Below, piece after piece: positions 23,359-31,527 of a DNA stretch of 64,000 nt. The stretch spans positions 1 through 64,000 of the forward strand of contig CAJUGI010000006.1 in assembly GCA_910586065.1 (NCBI GenBank). Direction: 5' to 3'. Source of the DNA: an uncultured Christensenella sp. (GTDB lineage Bacteria > Bacillota > Clostridia > Christensenellales > Borkfalkiaceae). The notes below the pieces were generated by a model. That model searched no databases. It had not been told where the DNA came from and saw only the letters and a program-made list of their open reading frames with translations. Position numbers and translations under genes: made by a program. Each line of letters opens with the position of its first letter. Within the stretch, counting starts at the first letter, position 1.

Positions 23359-24266
23359 AAAAGGAAATTTTAACCGCACAGGAAAGTTACGCCCGTGCGG
23401 ACGTTTTTTTAAGTGAAATGCTTGGGGGAACGCGTTCCTCCGTTAAAAAACTGTTTGAGAGCTGTTTTGTTTTAATAGACGGCAAACCGGCCAAGCCGTC
23501 GCAAAGCGTTTCGGCCGGCGCCCGCGCCGAAGTAACTCTGCCGGACGCGGTAAGTTGCGAGGCTAAGCCCGAAGATATAAAAATCGATATCGTTTACGAG
23601 GATAATTTTTTGGCGGTTATAAACAAACCGCAGGGTATGACGGTTCACGCGGGTAACGGCAATACAGAGGGTACTCTGGTTAATGCACTTTTGTTTCATC
23701 TGGACAGTTTAAGCGGCATAAACGGCGTAATCCGTCCCGGTATTGTGCACCGCATAGATAAAGACACTTCTGGGCTTCTGGTTGTGGCGAAAAACGACGC
23801 GGCGCATTTAAGCCTTGCAAAACAAATCGAAGAAAAAACCTGCCGCCGCACGTACATTGCCTTGCTGGAGGGGAACTTAAAGAACGACTGCGGTACGGTT
23901 ACAACCTATATAGGGCGCGATTCAAAGGACAGAGTAAAAATGGCGGTGGTGGAGCCGAACCGCGGAAAGCTTGCTATAACGGATTATACTGTGTTGAAAC
24001 GTTATAAAGAAGGTTACACTCTGTGCCGTTTTGATTTGCATACGGGCAGAACGCACCAGATAAGAGTGCATGCTCGCTACCTTTCGCACCCTGTTGTGGG
24101 CGACCCCGTCTATGGCGTTAAAAAACAGAAATTCAACTTAAACGGACAGCTTCTGCATGCCTGGAAATTACAGTTTATCCATCCTGCGACAAATGAAGAA
24201 GTAAGTTTCGAGGCGCCGCTTCCCGAGTACTTTATAGCGGTTTTGAACAAACTTACCGAAATTTAA
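23355..24266 (+). CDS. RluD-type pseudouridine synthase
   Basis: 303 residues: N-terminal S4 domain (RADVFLSEMLGGTRSSVKKLFES) and catalytic domain with HRIDKDTSGLLVVAKND, whose Asp is the catalytic residue, RTHQIRVHARYLSHPVVGDPVYG near residue 220. It modifies uridines in 23S rRNA. Start overlaps lspA, as in many Firmicutes where lspA-rluD is an operon (ylyB). Confidence 0.94.
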   Translation: MKKEILTAQESYARADVFLSEMLGGTRSSVKKLFESCFVLIDGKPAKPSQSVSAGARAEVTLPDAVSCEAKPEDIKIDIVYEDNFLAVINKPQGMTVHAGNGNTEGTLVNALLFHLDSLSGINGVIRPGIVHRIDKDTSGLLVVAKNDAAHLSLAKQIEEKTCRRTYIALLEGNLKNDCGTVTTYIGRDSKDRVKMAVVEPNRGKLAITDYTVLKRYKEGYTLCRFDLHTGRTHQIRVHARYLSHPVVGDPVYGVKKQKFNLNGQLLHAWKLQFIHPATNEEVSFEAPLPEYFIAVLNKLTEI

Positions 24267-24283
24267 AAAATTATTTTAAGCGC

Positions 24284-24312
24284 TTGCCAAATCGGATTTG
24301 CAATATTATAAT
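24284..24312 (+). promoter_or_regulatory. Promoter of small membrane protein gene
   Basis: TTGCCA (24284-24289), 17 bp, TATAAT (24307-24312). Confidence 0.75.
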
Positions 24313-24339
24313 ATAATAAAAAATTTCAAGGAGTAATTT

Positions 24340-24681
24340 ATGGCAAAGAAAACAACAAAGACCACAAAAACCACTCGCCGTTCAACAACGGAGCGGGACG
24401 TTGAAAAATTTTGCGCATTCTGGGCAATGGCTATTGCCGCTATTTTATATATTTTCAGCGGGATAATCGCACTTGTTATCAGATACGCCGACGTTGCGGG
24501 GATTTTTTCCACTATATTAAATATAGTCAGATTTCTCGGCAACATAGCAATGATAATCGCAATAGCTCTTCCCGCTTATAAATATGCGGTTACCAAAGGA
24601 AAGAACGGAAAGATTCTTTACTGGATTTTCCTCGTTATTTTTGCTTTGGGCGTAGTGCTGGGCTTTATCGGCGGTTTTTAA
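24340..24681 (+). CDS. Small membrane protein of unknown function
   Basis: 113 residues: an N-terminal Thr/Lys repeat tract (KKTTKTTKTTRRS) followed by three hydrophobic segments (about residues 27-47, 52-75 and 90-112). It has its own promoter, an AAGGAG ribosome site and its own terminator, so it is a real monocistronic gene. I recognise no family. Confidence 0.8.
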   Translation: MAKKTTKTTKTTRRSTTERDVEKFCAFWAMAIAAILYIFSGIIALVIRYADVAGIFSTILNIVRFLGNIAMIIAIALPAYKYAVTKGKNGKILYWIFLVIFALGVVLGFIGGF

Positions 24682-24696
24682 TAATTTTAAATAAGC

Positions 24697-24730
24697 AAAA
24701 ACACCCCGAATATAATCGGGGTGTTTTTAT
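24697..24730 (+). terminator. Intrinsic terminator
   Basis: AAAACACCCCGA (24697-24708), loop ATATAA, TCGGGGTGTTTTT from 24716. Confidence 0.85.
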
Positions 24731-24742
24731 TATGCTTTTTTC

Positions 24743-24771
24743 TTTACAAAAAATTTAATTTAGGCTATAAT
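24743..24771 (+). promoter_or_regulatory. der promoter
   Basis: TTTACA (24743-24748), 17 bp, TATAAT (24766-24771). The ATG at 24782 is 10 nt away and no ribosome site is visible. Confidence 0.75.
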
Positions 24772-24781
24772 AAAAATAATT

Positions 24782-26092
24782 ATGGCTAATCCTTTAATAG
24801 CAATCGTCGGCAGACCTAACGTTGGTAAAAGCACGTTTTTCAATAAGGTTGCCGGAAGAAAAATTTCAATAACAGAGGACAGACCCGGCGTCACGCGTGA
24901 CAGACTTTACGCCGACGGCGAATGGCGCGGCAAATCTTTTACTATAGTAGATACGGGCGGCATAGAAATGCGGTCTGAGGACACTATGTGGCGCGAAATC
25001 AAAAAACAGGCCGAAGTTGCAATCGAAACGGCACAGGTAATTTTGTTTTTCGTGGACGGCAGAGAGGGGTTAACCACTTCCGATTACGACGTGGCGGATA
25101 TGCTTCGCCGCAGTAAAAAACCCGTAATTTTGGTCGTCAACAAAATCGACGAGTATTCCGAAGATAAAATTTTCGAATTTTATTCGCTGGGGCTTGGCGA
25201 ACCTTACCCCGTGTCGTCGGAACATTCAACCGGAATAGGCGACGTTCTGGACGAAGCCGTAAGCTGGTTTGAAAAAGGCGCGTTAACAGAAGACGACAGC
25301 CTTAAAATTGCCGTTGTGGGCAAGCCCAACGCGGGTAAGAGCAGCCTTGTCAACAAACTTCTGGGGTTCGAGCGCTCGATTGTTACAAATATTGCCGGCA
25401 CCACGCGTGACGCGATAGATACGAAGTTTGCCTATAACGGTAAAAATTATACAATAATAGATACCGCGGGTATACGTAAAAAAAGTAAGGTTGAGGACGA
25501 CGTGGAGTATTATTCCGTTATGCGCGCGTTTGACGCCGTGCGCCGTGCGGACGTGTGCCTTTTGGTTGTTGATTCAACCGAGGGTTTAACCGAACAGGAT
25601 ACTAAAATAATAGGCTATGTTCACGAGCAGGGCAAGCCGTCGCTTATAGTAATGAACAAGTGGGACCTTATTGAAAAGGACACTAACACCATAAACAAAT
25701 TCGAGGATAAATTAAAAGAAGATTTAAAGTTTATGGATTATTTCAAGTCGGTTTACATATCGGCTAAAACAGGACAGCGCACCGAAAAGATAATGACTTT
25801 AATCGACGAGGTCTACGCTCATTCGGTTTTACGCATTGCAACAGGTGTTTTCAACGATTTGATTTCCGACACGGTGAGAAGAAACGAACCGCCTTCATAC
25901 AACGGCAGGCGTTTAAAGGTTTATTACTCATCTCAGGTAAGCGTTGCTCCGCCGACGTTTGTTTTAAAGGTGAATTCTGCCGATTTAATGCACTTTTCCT
26001 ACGAAAGATTTTTAGAAAACGTAATAAGGAAAAATTTTGATTTTTCCGGAACGCCGATTAAAATTCTTGTAAGGGAGAACGGTGAACAATGA
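24782..26092 (+). CDS. der: Ribosome-biogenesis GTPase Der
   Basis: 436 residues with two tandem G domains and a C-terminal KH-like domain. G domain 1: GRPNVGKST, DTGG, NKID. G domain 2: GKPNAGKSS, DTAGIRKKS, NKWD. It is essential for maturation of the 50S subunit. The start codon lies almost on the -10 box without a ribosome site, suggesting a leaderless transcript. It overlaps plsY by 4 bp. Confidence 0.96.
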   Translation: MANPLIAIVGRPNVGKSTFFNKVAGRKISITEDRPGVTRDRLYADGEWRGKSFTIVDTGGIEMRSEDTMWREIKKQAEVAIETAQVILFFVDGREGLTTSDYDVADMLRRSKKPVILVVNKIDEYSEDKIFEFYSLGLGEPYPVSSEHSTGIGDVLDEAVSWFEKGALTEDDSLKIAVVGKPNAGKSSLVNKLLGFERSIVTNIAGTTRDAIDTKFAYNGKNYTIIDTAGIRKKSKVEDDVEYYSVMRAFDAVRRADVCLLVVDSTEGLTEQDTKIIGYVHEQGKPSLIVMNKWDLIEKDTNTINKFEDKLKEDLKFMDYFKSVYISAKTGQRTEKIMTLIDEVYAHSVLRIATGVFNDLISDTVRRNEPPSYNGRRLKVYYSSQVSVAPPTFVLKVNSADLMHFSYERFLENVIRKNFDFSGTPIKILVRENGEQ

Positions 26093-26817
26093 CTGAGTTA
26101 GCTTTTGCGGATAGCTGGTACTGGTTTTTAATAGTTGCAGTCGTCAGCTATCTTATCGGTTGCATAAACTTTGCGGTAATCATTTCTCACCGTAAAAACA
26201 GCGACATACGCAGATACGGAAGCGGCAACCCGGGTACGATGAATATGACGCGTACTTTCGGGCTTAAAGTTGGAGTAATCAACTTCTTTTTCGACGTGGT
26301 AAAAGGCGGCTTGCCTACTTTAATCGGTTGGATAATTTTTAAGGATTACGTGTTTGCGGGTACAAACATAGTCGTTTCGGACTTTGTGCGTTGTCTGTGC
26401 GGCTTTTGCGTAATTGCCGGGCACGTTTTTCCGGTAACGTTAAAATTCAAAGGCGGCAAGGGCATTGCGTCTTCAATGGGTATGTTCGCATTCTCGCTCG
26501 CGTGCGACGAATGGTGGTTTTTCCCTATAGTAGTTGTATTTTTATTCGGCATCTTAGGTTATATTGCTTTGACCGAATGGGGAAGTATGGGTTCGCTGAT
26601 AGGCGTTGCCGGGCTTACAATCTGGCAGGCGGCGGTATTCGTATCGAAATATGAAAACGAGCTTTTAAACGGTTATGTAATTTCAATGCTCATAATGCTT
26701 TTGGGAATAAACTTATTTACCTGGATACGGCATAACTGGAATATTTATAAGCTCCTTGCAGGCGAGGAACACCGCACGGCAGTAATAAAGCACAAGAATA
26801 AAATAAAGCGCAAATAA
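26089..26817 (+). CDS. plsY: Glycerol-3-phosphate acyltransferase PlsY
   Basis: 242 residues, multi-pass membrane protein. The three catalytic motifs are seen: SGNPGTMNMTRTFG, GHVFPVTLKFKGGKGIASSMG and a third loop near LTEWGSMGSLIG. It acylates glycerol-3-phosphate with acyl phosphate from PlsX, first step of phospholipid synthesis. der-plsY is a common Firmicute pair. The C-terminal tail (HRTAVIKHKNKIKRK) is cytoplasmic and basic. Confidence 0.95.
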   Translation: MTELAFADSWYWFLIVAVVSYLIGCINFAVIISHRKNSDIRRYGSGNPGTMNMTRTFGLKVGVINFFFDVVKGGLPTLIGWIIFKDYVFAGTNIVVSDFVRCLCGFCVIAGHVFPVTLKFKGGKGIASSMGMFAFSLACDEWWFFPIVVVFLFGILGYIALTEWGSMGSLIGVAGLTIWQAAVFVSKYENELLNGYVISMLIMLLGINLFTWIRHNWNIYKLLAGEEHRTAVIKHKNKIKRK

Positions 26818-26848
26818 ATAAATCCCCGCATAATCGGGGATTTATTTT
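26814..26848. terminator. Bidirectional terminator
   Basis: AAATAAATCCCCG and CGGGGATTTATTT flank CATAAT between convergent genes. Confidence 0.82.
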
Positions 26849-27332
26849 ACTTCTTTTTCGTTTCGTCGTCGGGTGTGTTTTCCTTTGAGTTGATGGAAAA
26901 TTCAATGTCAGGTTTTACTTTTAAAAGTTCGGCAACAAAATCTTCGTACCATTCTTCTTTAACCACAATTACTATAAAGTGGCTTTCGCTGAAGAATACG
27001 CTCAGTTTTTTTGTGTTTCTGTCCAGCAGAACTGATTCTATTTTTTCTATATCGTATTTTGTCTTTATTATTCCGAAACATGTTATCAGTTTTTTGTCGT
27101 TTACGGCATAGTAGGAAGAAACCAACAGGCTTATAAGCACAACGGTTAAAAGCGCCGCCGCAAAATACATTGCCGCGTACTGAATTATTTTTATGGTCGG
27201 ATTAGCGGCCGAAGAGATTCCGTTTGTAACGAGCATATAAGTGTTGACGATAGCCGCTCCCGCCGCAAGAGCAAGTCCCAGACAAATAAATATTTTGGTA
27301 AGTTTAGTAAAACGAAAGTTAAATTTTTTCAT
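26847..27332 (-). CDS. Membrane protein with PH-like domain (tentative)
   Basis: 161 residues from ATG at 27332 (MKKFNFRFTK); a longer in-frame start at 27377 lies upstream of the promoter -10 box and is unlikely. Two membrane helices (about residues 13-35 and 52-75) precede a C-terminal soluble domain beginning YYAVNDKKLITCFGII, which resembles bacterial PH-like (bPH) domains, and a charged tail. The minus-strand promoter TTGCAA-17-TATAAT ends six bases before the ATG. Function unknown. Confidence 0.75.
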   Translation of the reverse strand: MKKFNFRFTKLTKIFICLGLALAAGAAIVNTYMLVTNGISSAANPTIKIIQYAAMYFAAALLTVVLISLLVSSYYAVNDKKLITCFGIIKTKYDIEKIESVLLDRNTKKLSVFFSESHFIVIVVKEEWYEDFVAELLKVKPDIEFSINSKENTPDDETKKK

Positions 27333-27338
27333 ATCCGT

Positions 27339-27367
27339 ATTATATCTTTTAATTTTTAAAATTGCAA
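27339..27367 (-). promoter_or_regulatory. Promoter of PH-like gene, adjacent to the ATG
   Basis: Minus strand TTGCAA (27362-27367), 17 bp, TATAAT (27339-27344), then six bases and the ATG at 27332. Confidence 0.82.
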
Positions 27368-27394
27368 CAATTTGCAAATATGCCGTTTAAATAA

Positions 27395-27423
27395 TTGAAA
27401 AAAAAGCGTTTTTCGGTTACAAT
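27395..27423 (+). promoter_or_regulatory. Promoter of hydratase gene
   Basis: TTGAAA (27395-27400), 17 bp, TACAAT (27418-27423), divergent from the PH-like gene. Confidence 0.75.
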
Positions 27424-27452
27424 ATCAAAAACGACAGCGGGAGAAGTATCAG

Positions 27453-29663
27453 ATGATTAAATTAATTCGAGGCGGCGCTTATTATACCGAAGGCACCGTT
27501 ATAAAGGAAAATGTCGCTTTTATGGTCGAAAGCAAAAAGCAGGCGGCTATAAAGGGCACGATATCGTACGGAATTTTAAATTCGCACAACAGCGGTTCGG
27601 ACAACGATTTAAAAATCAAATTCGATTCTCTCGTTTCCCACGATATTACCTACGTGGGGATAATACAAACTGCAAAAGCTTCGGGACTTAAAGAGTTTCC
27701 CGTGGAGTATACGCTTACGAACTGCCACAATTCGCTGTGTGCGGTCGGCGGCACGGTGAACGAGGACGACCACGTTTTCGGATTGTCCGCCGCAAAAAAA
27801 TACGGCGGAAATTTTGTCCCCCCCAATCTTGCGGTGATTCATCAGTACGTTCGTGAAGTTCAGACCAAGTGCGGAGGGATGATTCTCGGTTCGGACAGCC
27901 ACACGCGCTACGGCGCTTTGGGTACTATGGCGGTGGGCGAAGGCGGAGGGGAGCTTGTTAAACAACTTCTCGGACAGCCCTATGCCGTCGTCCGTCCGCA
28001 GATTATCGCGGTTTGTTTGAAGGGTAAACCTAAAAAGGGAGTCGGTCCGCACGACGTTGCGCTTGAGCTGATTGCGGCAACTTTTAAAAAAGGTTTTTTA
28101 AAAAATAAAATTCTCGAATTCGTCGGTTCCGGAATTAAAAATCTTTCGATGGATTTCCGTTGCGGCGTAGACGTTATGACTACCGAAACGGGCTGTCTTT
28201 CCACCGTTTGGGAAACGGATGAAATTACGCGTGATTTTTATAAAATTCATGGCAGGGAGGGAGATTTTAAGGAGCTTCATCCCGCCGACCCAGCCTATTA
28301 CGACGGCGCGGTGATAATAGACCTTGCCCGTGTTGAGCCGATGATTGCCCTTCCGTTCCATCCTTCGAACGCGCTCCCTATAAAAGAATTTATTAAAAAC
28401 GCAGGGGACGTAATTGCCGAAGCCGAAAGTGCGGGCGGTAAACTTTTAAATAACTTTAAATTTGCCGACGAAATCAAAAACGGCAGCGTAACGCTTTGTC
28501 AGGGGGTAATAGCCGGATGCGCGGGCGGCAGTTACGAAAATATTGCCGAAGCCGCCGAAATTCTTCGCGGTGCCGGTACGGGCGGTTTTTCATTAAGCGT
28601 TTATCCGCAGAGTCAGCCCGTGTTTAAAGCTTTGGTCGACGGCGGATATATTTCACAGCTTATAAGTTCGGGTGCGGTAGTCAAACCCGCTTTCTGCGGT
28701 CCCTGTTTCGGGGCGGGAGATACTCCGGCAACCGGCAGACTTTCAATTCGGCACGTAACGCGTAACTTCGAAAACCGCGAAGGCAGCAAACCTTCCGAAG
28801 GTCAGCTTTCCGCAGTCGCTTTAATGGACGCCCGCTCGATTGCGGCAACCGCGGCAAACGGCGGAAAACTTACGCCGGCAACCGAGACCGTGTACGTTAA
28901 AAAAATTAAAAAATATTTCTTCGACGGTTCGATATATGAAAACCGCGTTTATTCGGGCGCAGGCAAACCCGATAAAGATACCGAGCTTGTTTACGGAGCC
29001 AATATTACAGATTGGCCCGAATTTCCGCCGCTCGCAAAAAATATTTTGTTAAAGGCGGCGGCCGTTATAGAGGACGAAGTTACCACAACCGATGAACTGA
29101 TACCTTCGGGCGAAACTTCCGCTTACCGTTCAAATCCCGAAAGGCTTGCGGAATTTACGCTTTCGAGAAAGGTTCCCGAATATGTTTCCCGCGCAAAGGA
29201 GATTAAGGCGACGGAGGCGGCGCGCATTCAAAGCGGTGAACTTCCTCAGGATTTATTAAGTGAAACGGGTATCAAAATTGCTCCGGACACGGCTTACGGC
29301 AGTTTTATTGCGGCAAAAAAAGCCGGTGACGGCTCCGCGAGGGAACAGGCGGCTTCCTGCCAGAAGGTGCTGGGCGGAATGGCGAATATCGTAACCGAAT
29401 ATGCAACTAAGCGGTACCGTTCGAATGTGATTAACTGGGGCATATTACCGCTCCAATGCAGAAAATACGACTTTAAAACGGGCGATTATATTTATATCGA
29501 AAACATAACCGGTCTTATCAAAGAAAATTGTACGGCAATACCGGCAAAGCACGTTTCGGAAGGAAAAGTCAAAAATGTAATGCTTGAAATGTTGCCCTTT
29601 ACCGATGAGGAAAAAAAGATAATGCTTGCGGGCTGCCTGATAAATTACAACCGCAATAAATAA
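27453..29663 (+). CDS. Aconitase-family hydratase
   Basis: 736 residues. Aconitase fold with the iron-sulfur ligands in GCAGGSYENI and FCGPCFGAGDTP, substrate loop LGSDSHTRYGALG near residue 150, and a C-terminal swivel domain (about 600-736) whose YRSNVINWGILPLQ matches the aconitase RSN-GVLPL motif. It converts a tricarboxylic or similar hydroxy acid by dehydration and rehydration. The sequence is closer to the clostridial group annotated only as hydratase than to AcnA/AcnB, so citrate as substrate is not certain. GGGAGAA precedes the ATG. Confidence 0.85.
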   Translation: MIKLIRGGAYYTEGTVIKENVAFMVESKKQAAIKGTISYGILNSHNSGSDNDLKIKFDSLVSHDITYVGIIQTAKASGLKEFPVEYTLTNCHNSLCAVGGTVNEDDHVFGLSAAKKYGGNFVPPNLAVIHQYVREVQTKCGGMILGSDSHTRYGALGTMAVGEGGGELVKQLLGQPYAVVRPQIIAVCLKGKPKKGVGPHDVALELIAATFKKGFLKNKILEFVGSGIKNLSMDFRCGVDVMTTETGCLSTVWETDEITRDFYKIHGREGDFKELHPADPAYYDGAVIIDLARVEPMIALPFHPSNALPIKEFIKNAGDVIAEAESAGGKLLNNFKFADEIKNGSVTLCQGVIAGCAGGSYENIAEAAEILRGAGTGGFSLSVYPQSQPVFKALVDGGYISQLISSGAVVKPAFCGPCFGAGDTPATGRLSIRHVTRNFENREGSKPSEGQLSAVALMDARSIAATAANGGKLTPATETVYVKKIKKYFFDGSIYENRVYSGAGKPDKDTELVYGANITDWPEFPPLAKNILLKAAAVIEDEVTTTDELIPSGETSAYRSNPERLAEFTLSRKVPEYVSRAKEIKATEAARIQSGELPQDLLSETGIKIAPDTAYGSFIAAKKAGDGSAREQAASCQKVLGGMANIVTEYATKRYRSNVINWGILPLQCRKYDFKTGDYIYIENITGLIKENCTAIPAKHVSEGKVKNVMLEMLPFTDEEKKIMLAGCLINYNRNK

Positions 29664-29701
29664 AATTTTTTCTGTAATATATACGTTCGTATTGCAAATA
29701 A

Positions 29702-29745
29702 ACAACGCGCCGTTTTCATAAGCGAATACGGTGCGTTGTGTTTTT
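29702..29745 (+). terminator. Intrinsic terminator
   Basis: ACAACGCGCCGT (29702-29713) and ACGGTGCGTTGT (29728-29739), then GTTTTT. Confidence 0.82.
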
Positions 29746-29780
29746 AAGCCGCAATATGCGGGGGTATAGTATTTATGCGT

Positions 29781-30029
29781 TTATTTAAGGTTGAATTTGT
29801 TATGCTTGTGAGGCGCCGGTAATGGCATAGGTTTTGCCGTTCCGTATTCGGGAGGCACGGGCATAATTCCGTCGAATTCGCGGCGCCTGATATCTGGTAT
29901 TTCCCGTTTTATTACCTTTCCGGGCTCGGTTACTTTTTCATACGTCATATTTTTCTTTGCGCCGCAACCTGCAAAAATGCACGCAACTGCGGTAATTGCA
30001 AATAGAACCGCGATGATTTTTTTCTTCAT
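29781..30029 (-). CDS. Small lipoprotein
   Basis: 82 residues from the ATG at 30029 (MKKKIIAVLFAITAVACIF), with a signal peptide and lipobox FAGC, so Cys-21 would be lipidated. The mature part is only ~60 residues, Pro-rich with EYGTAKPMPLPAPHKHNKF at the end. An in-frame ATG at 30065 would add 12 residues before the signal peptide. No family recognised. Confidence 0.7.
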   Translation of the reverse strand: MKKKIIAVLFAITAVACIFAGCGAKKNMTYEKVTEPGKVIKREIPDIRRREFDGIMPVPPEYGTAKPMPLPAPHKHNKFNLK

Positions 30030-30069
30030 ACAAGAAGTATGCAATAAAAAAAATATTTTATTCATCCGC

Positions 30070-30098
30070 TTGCCTGCAGAAAAGTTTTATGTTAAAAT
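30070..30098 (+). promoter_or_regulatory. Promoter of regulator-ABC transporter operon
   Basis: TTGCCT (30070-30075), 17 bp, TAAAAT (30093-30098) with extended TG. Transcription would start near 30105. Confidence 0.65.
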
Positions 30099-30192
30099 AA
30101 GGCTACCTGAACTTAAAGGATAACCTGAGGGCAAAGGGCTGAATAGTTACGTTTAACGTATTTATCCGCATATATGTGCGGTGCAATTCGCC
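30099..30192 (+). other. Structured leader, class not identified
   Basis: The ~115-nt leader contains GGATAA (30118-30123) / TTATCC (30162-30167), an inner TACG-TTTAA-CGTA hairpin (30148-30160) and CCGCATATATGTGCGG (30166-30181). AAGGC (30099) could also pair with GCCTT (30190). I tried TPP, THF, cobalamin, c-di-GMP and guanidine consensus patterns without a convincing match. Confidence 0.4.
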
Positions 30193-30220
30193 TTTTCCTT
30201 CTTTTTAGGAGGATTTTTTT

Positions 30221-30469
30221 ATGTCTGAAAACAGGCTTGCGGTAATCAGTATTATTGTGGAGGACAGAACGCAAAGTTCTAAAATTAACGCGCTGTTATC
30301 CGAATACGGCAACTTTATAATAGGCAGAATGGGTATACCGTATAAAGAAAAAGGCGTTTCGGTTCTCTGCGTGGCGATTGATGCCCCCGCAGAGGTTTTA
30401 AATACTTTGACCGGAAAAATAGGGATGCTTGGCGGGGTTACAGCAAAAACTCTGACGTCGAAAAAGTAA
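30221..30469 (+). CDS. TM1266-like ACT-domain regulator
   Basis: 82 residues, one ACT/NikR-C-like ferredoxin fold: LAVISIIVEDRTQSSKINALLSEYGNFIIGRMGIPY, then VSVLCVAIDAPAEVLNTLTGKIGMLGGVTAKTL. This matches the TM1266 family, often annotated as an iron-only-hydrogenase system regulator. No hydrogenase gene is in this window. It lies 50 bp before an ABC-transporter operon and probably belongs to it. AGGAGG precedes the ATG. Confidence 0.85.
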   Translation: MSENRLAVISIIVEDRTQSSKINALLSEYGNFIIGRMGIPYKEKGVSVLCVAIDAPAEVLNTLTGKIGMLGGVTAKTLTSKK

Positions 30470-30519
30470 ATAAAATTTGAGGTAAAAGGGAATAACCCTG
30501 ATACCGAAAAGGAGTAAAT

Positions 30520-31527
30520 ATGAAAAAATTTTTTTGTGCGCTTTTAGGCGCGCTCACGCTTGCCGTTTCGGCGTTCGGGTTGACCGCGTGCGGAGGGGAT
30601 AGCGAAAGTATATCCGTTTATATGCCCGACGGTGCAACTGCGCTTTCAATGGCTGCCCAAATGACGGAGAACAAAGATTTCGGAAAAGACGTTAAGTATC
30701 ACGTGGTTGACGCTTCTGCAATTCCTTCCGCAATCGGCGGAGAGTCGCCTTTGGCGGATATATGCGTTTTGCCTCTTAATACGGCAAGCAGCGTAATCGG
30801 CGACGGCGCAAAATATCAGATGTTGGGCACGGTTACGCACGGCAATCTCTATCTTTTAAAAAAGAGCGGCAACGAAGATATAACTATTCAAAACCTCTCT
30901 TCGCTTGTCGGTAAAACGGTTGGCGTGGTACAGCTTGCCGCAGTTCCCGGGCTCACTTTCCAGCTTATTTTAAAGGATAACGGCGTTCCTTATGCAATCG
31001 GCGAAGGCGCAAGCGATAAAGTCAATTTAAAGGCTTTGGCGGATGCAACCGCCGTAAGTCCGTCGTTAGACTGCGATTATTTTGTGGTTCCCGAGCCTGC
31101 GGCTACTACAAAGGTAAATAAAACCCCTCTGGAATTTGCCGGTGATTTGCAAAAACTTTACGGCGGAGGAAACGGATATCCGCAGGCGGTTCTGGTTGCA
31201 AAACGTTCGCTTATCGAAAGCGACCCGCAGTTCATCGAAGAATTCAAAACTTCAATGACGGAAAATGCAAACTGGCTAAAATCGGACGGCATAGAGGCTT
31301 ATTTCAATGATATTACGGGGGCAATCAATGCGCATCGCCCCGAGGGGAAGACAAGTTCTATAAATTCGGATAACCTCAACGCGCAAGTAATTGAAAATTG
31401 CGCCGTCAGATTCGTGCCGTCGTCAGAGTGTAAAGAAGAGGTAAACTCTTTTCTTGATAAGCTCATAGCGGTAAACCCTTCTTCTGCAAAAGTCGTTTCG
31501 GAGTCGTTCTTTTATATAAATGATTAA
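30520..31527 (+). CDS. ABC transporter substrate-binding lipoprotein (NMT1/SsuA type)
   Basis: 335 residues with a lipoprotein signal peptide (lipobox LTAC, Cys-24) and a type 2 periplasmic-binding fold of the NMT1/THI5-SsuA group: IQNLSSLVGKTVGVVQLAAVPG is the typical linker segment and VVPEPAATTKV the second-domain motif. It would deliver a small organic nutrient (nitrate/sulfonate/pyrimidine class) to the permease encoded next, which it overlaps by 8 bp. AAAGGAG precedes the ATG. Confidence 0.88.
   Translation: MKKFFCALLGALTLAVSAFGLTACGGDSESISVYMPDGATALSMAAQMTENKDFGKDVKYHVVDASAIPSAIGGESPLADICVLPLNTASSVIGDGAKYQMLGTVTHGNLYLLKKSGNEDITIQNLSSLVGKTVGVVQLAAVPGLTFQLILKDNGVPYAIGEGASDKVNLKALADATAVSPSLDCDYFVVPEPAATTKVNKTPLEFAGDLQKLYGGGNGYPQAVLVAKRSLIESDPQFIEEFKTSMTENANWLKSDGIEAYFNDITGAINAHRPEGKTSSINSDNLNAQVIENCAVRFVPSSECKEEVNSFLDKLIAVNPSSAKVVSESFFYIND

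Noticed and set aside
30099..30190. TPP or cobalamin riboswitch before the NMT1-type ABC operon
   Set aside because: Short stretches resemble parts of these classes (ACCTGA, GGTGCAATTC), but the paired partner regions (CTGAGA/GGGG for TPP; the B12 box for cobalamin) are absent or out of order.
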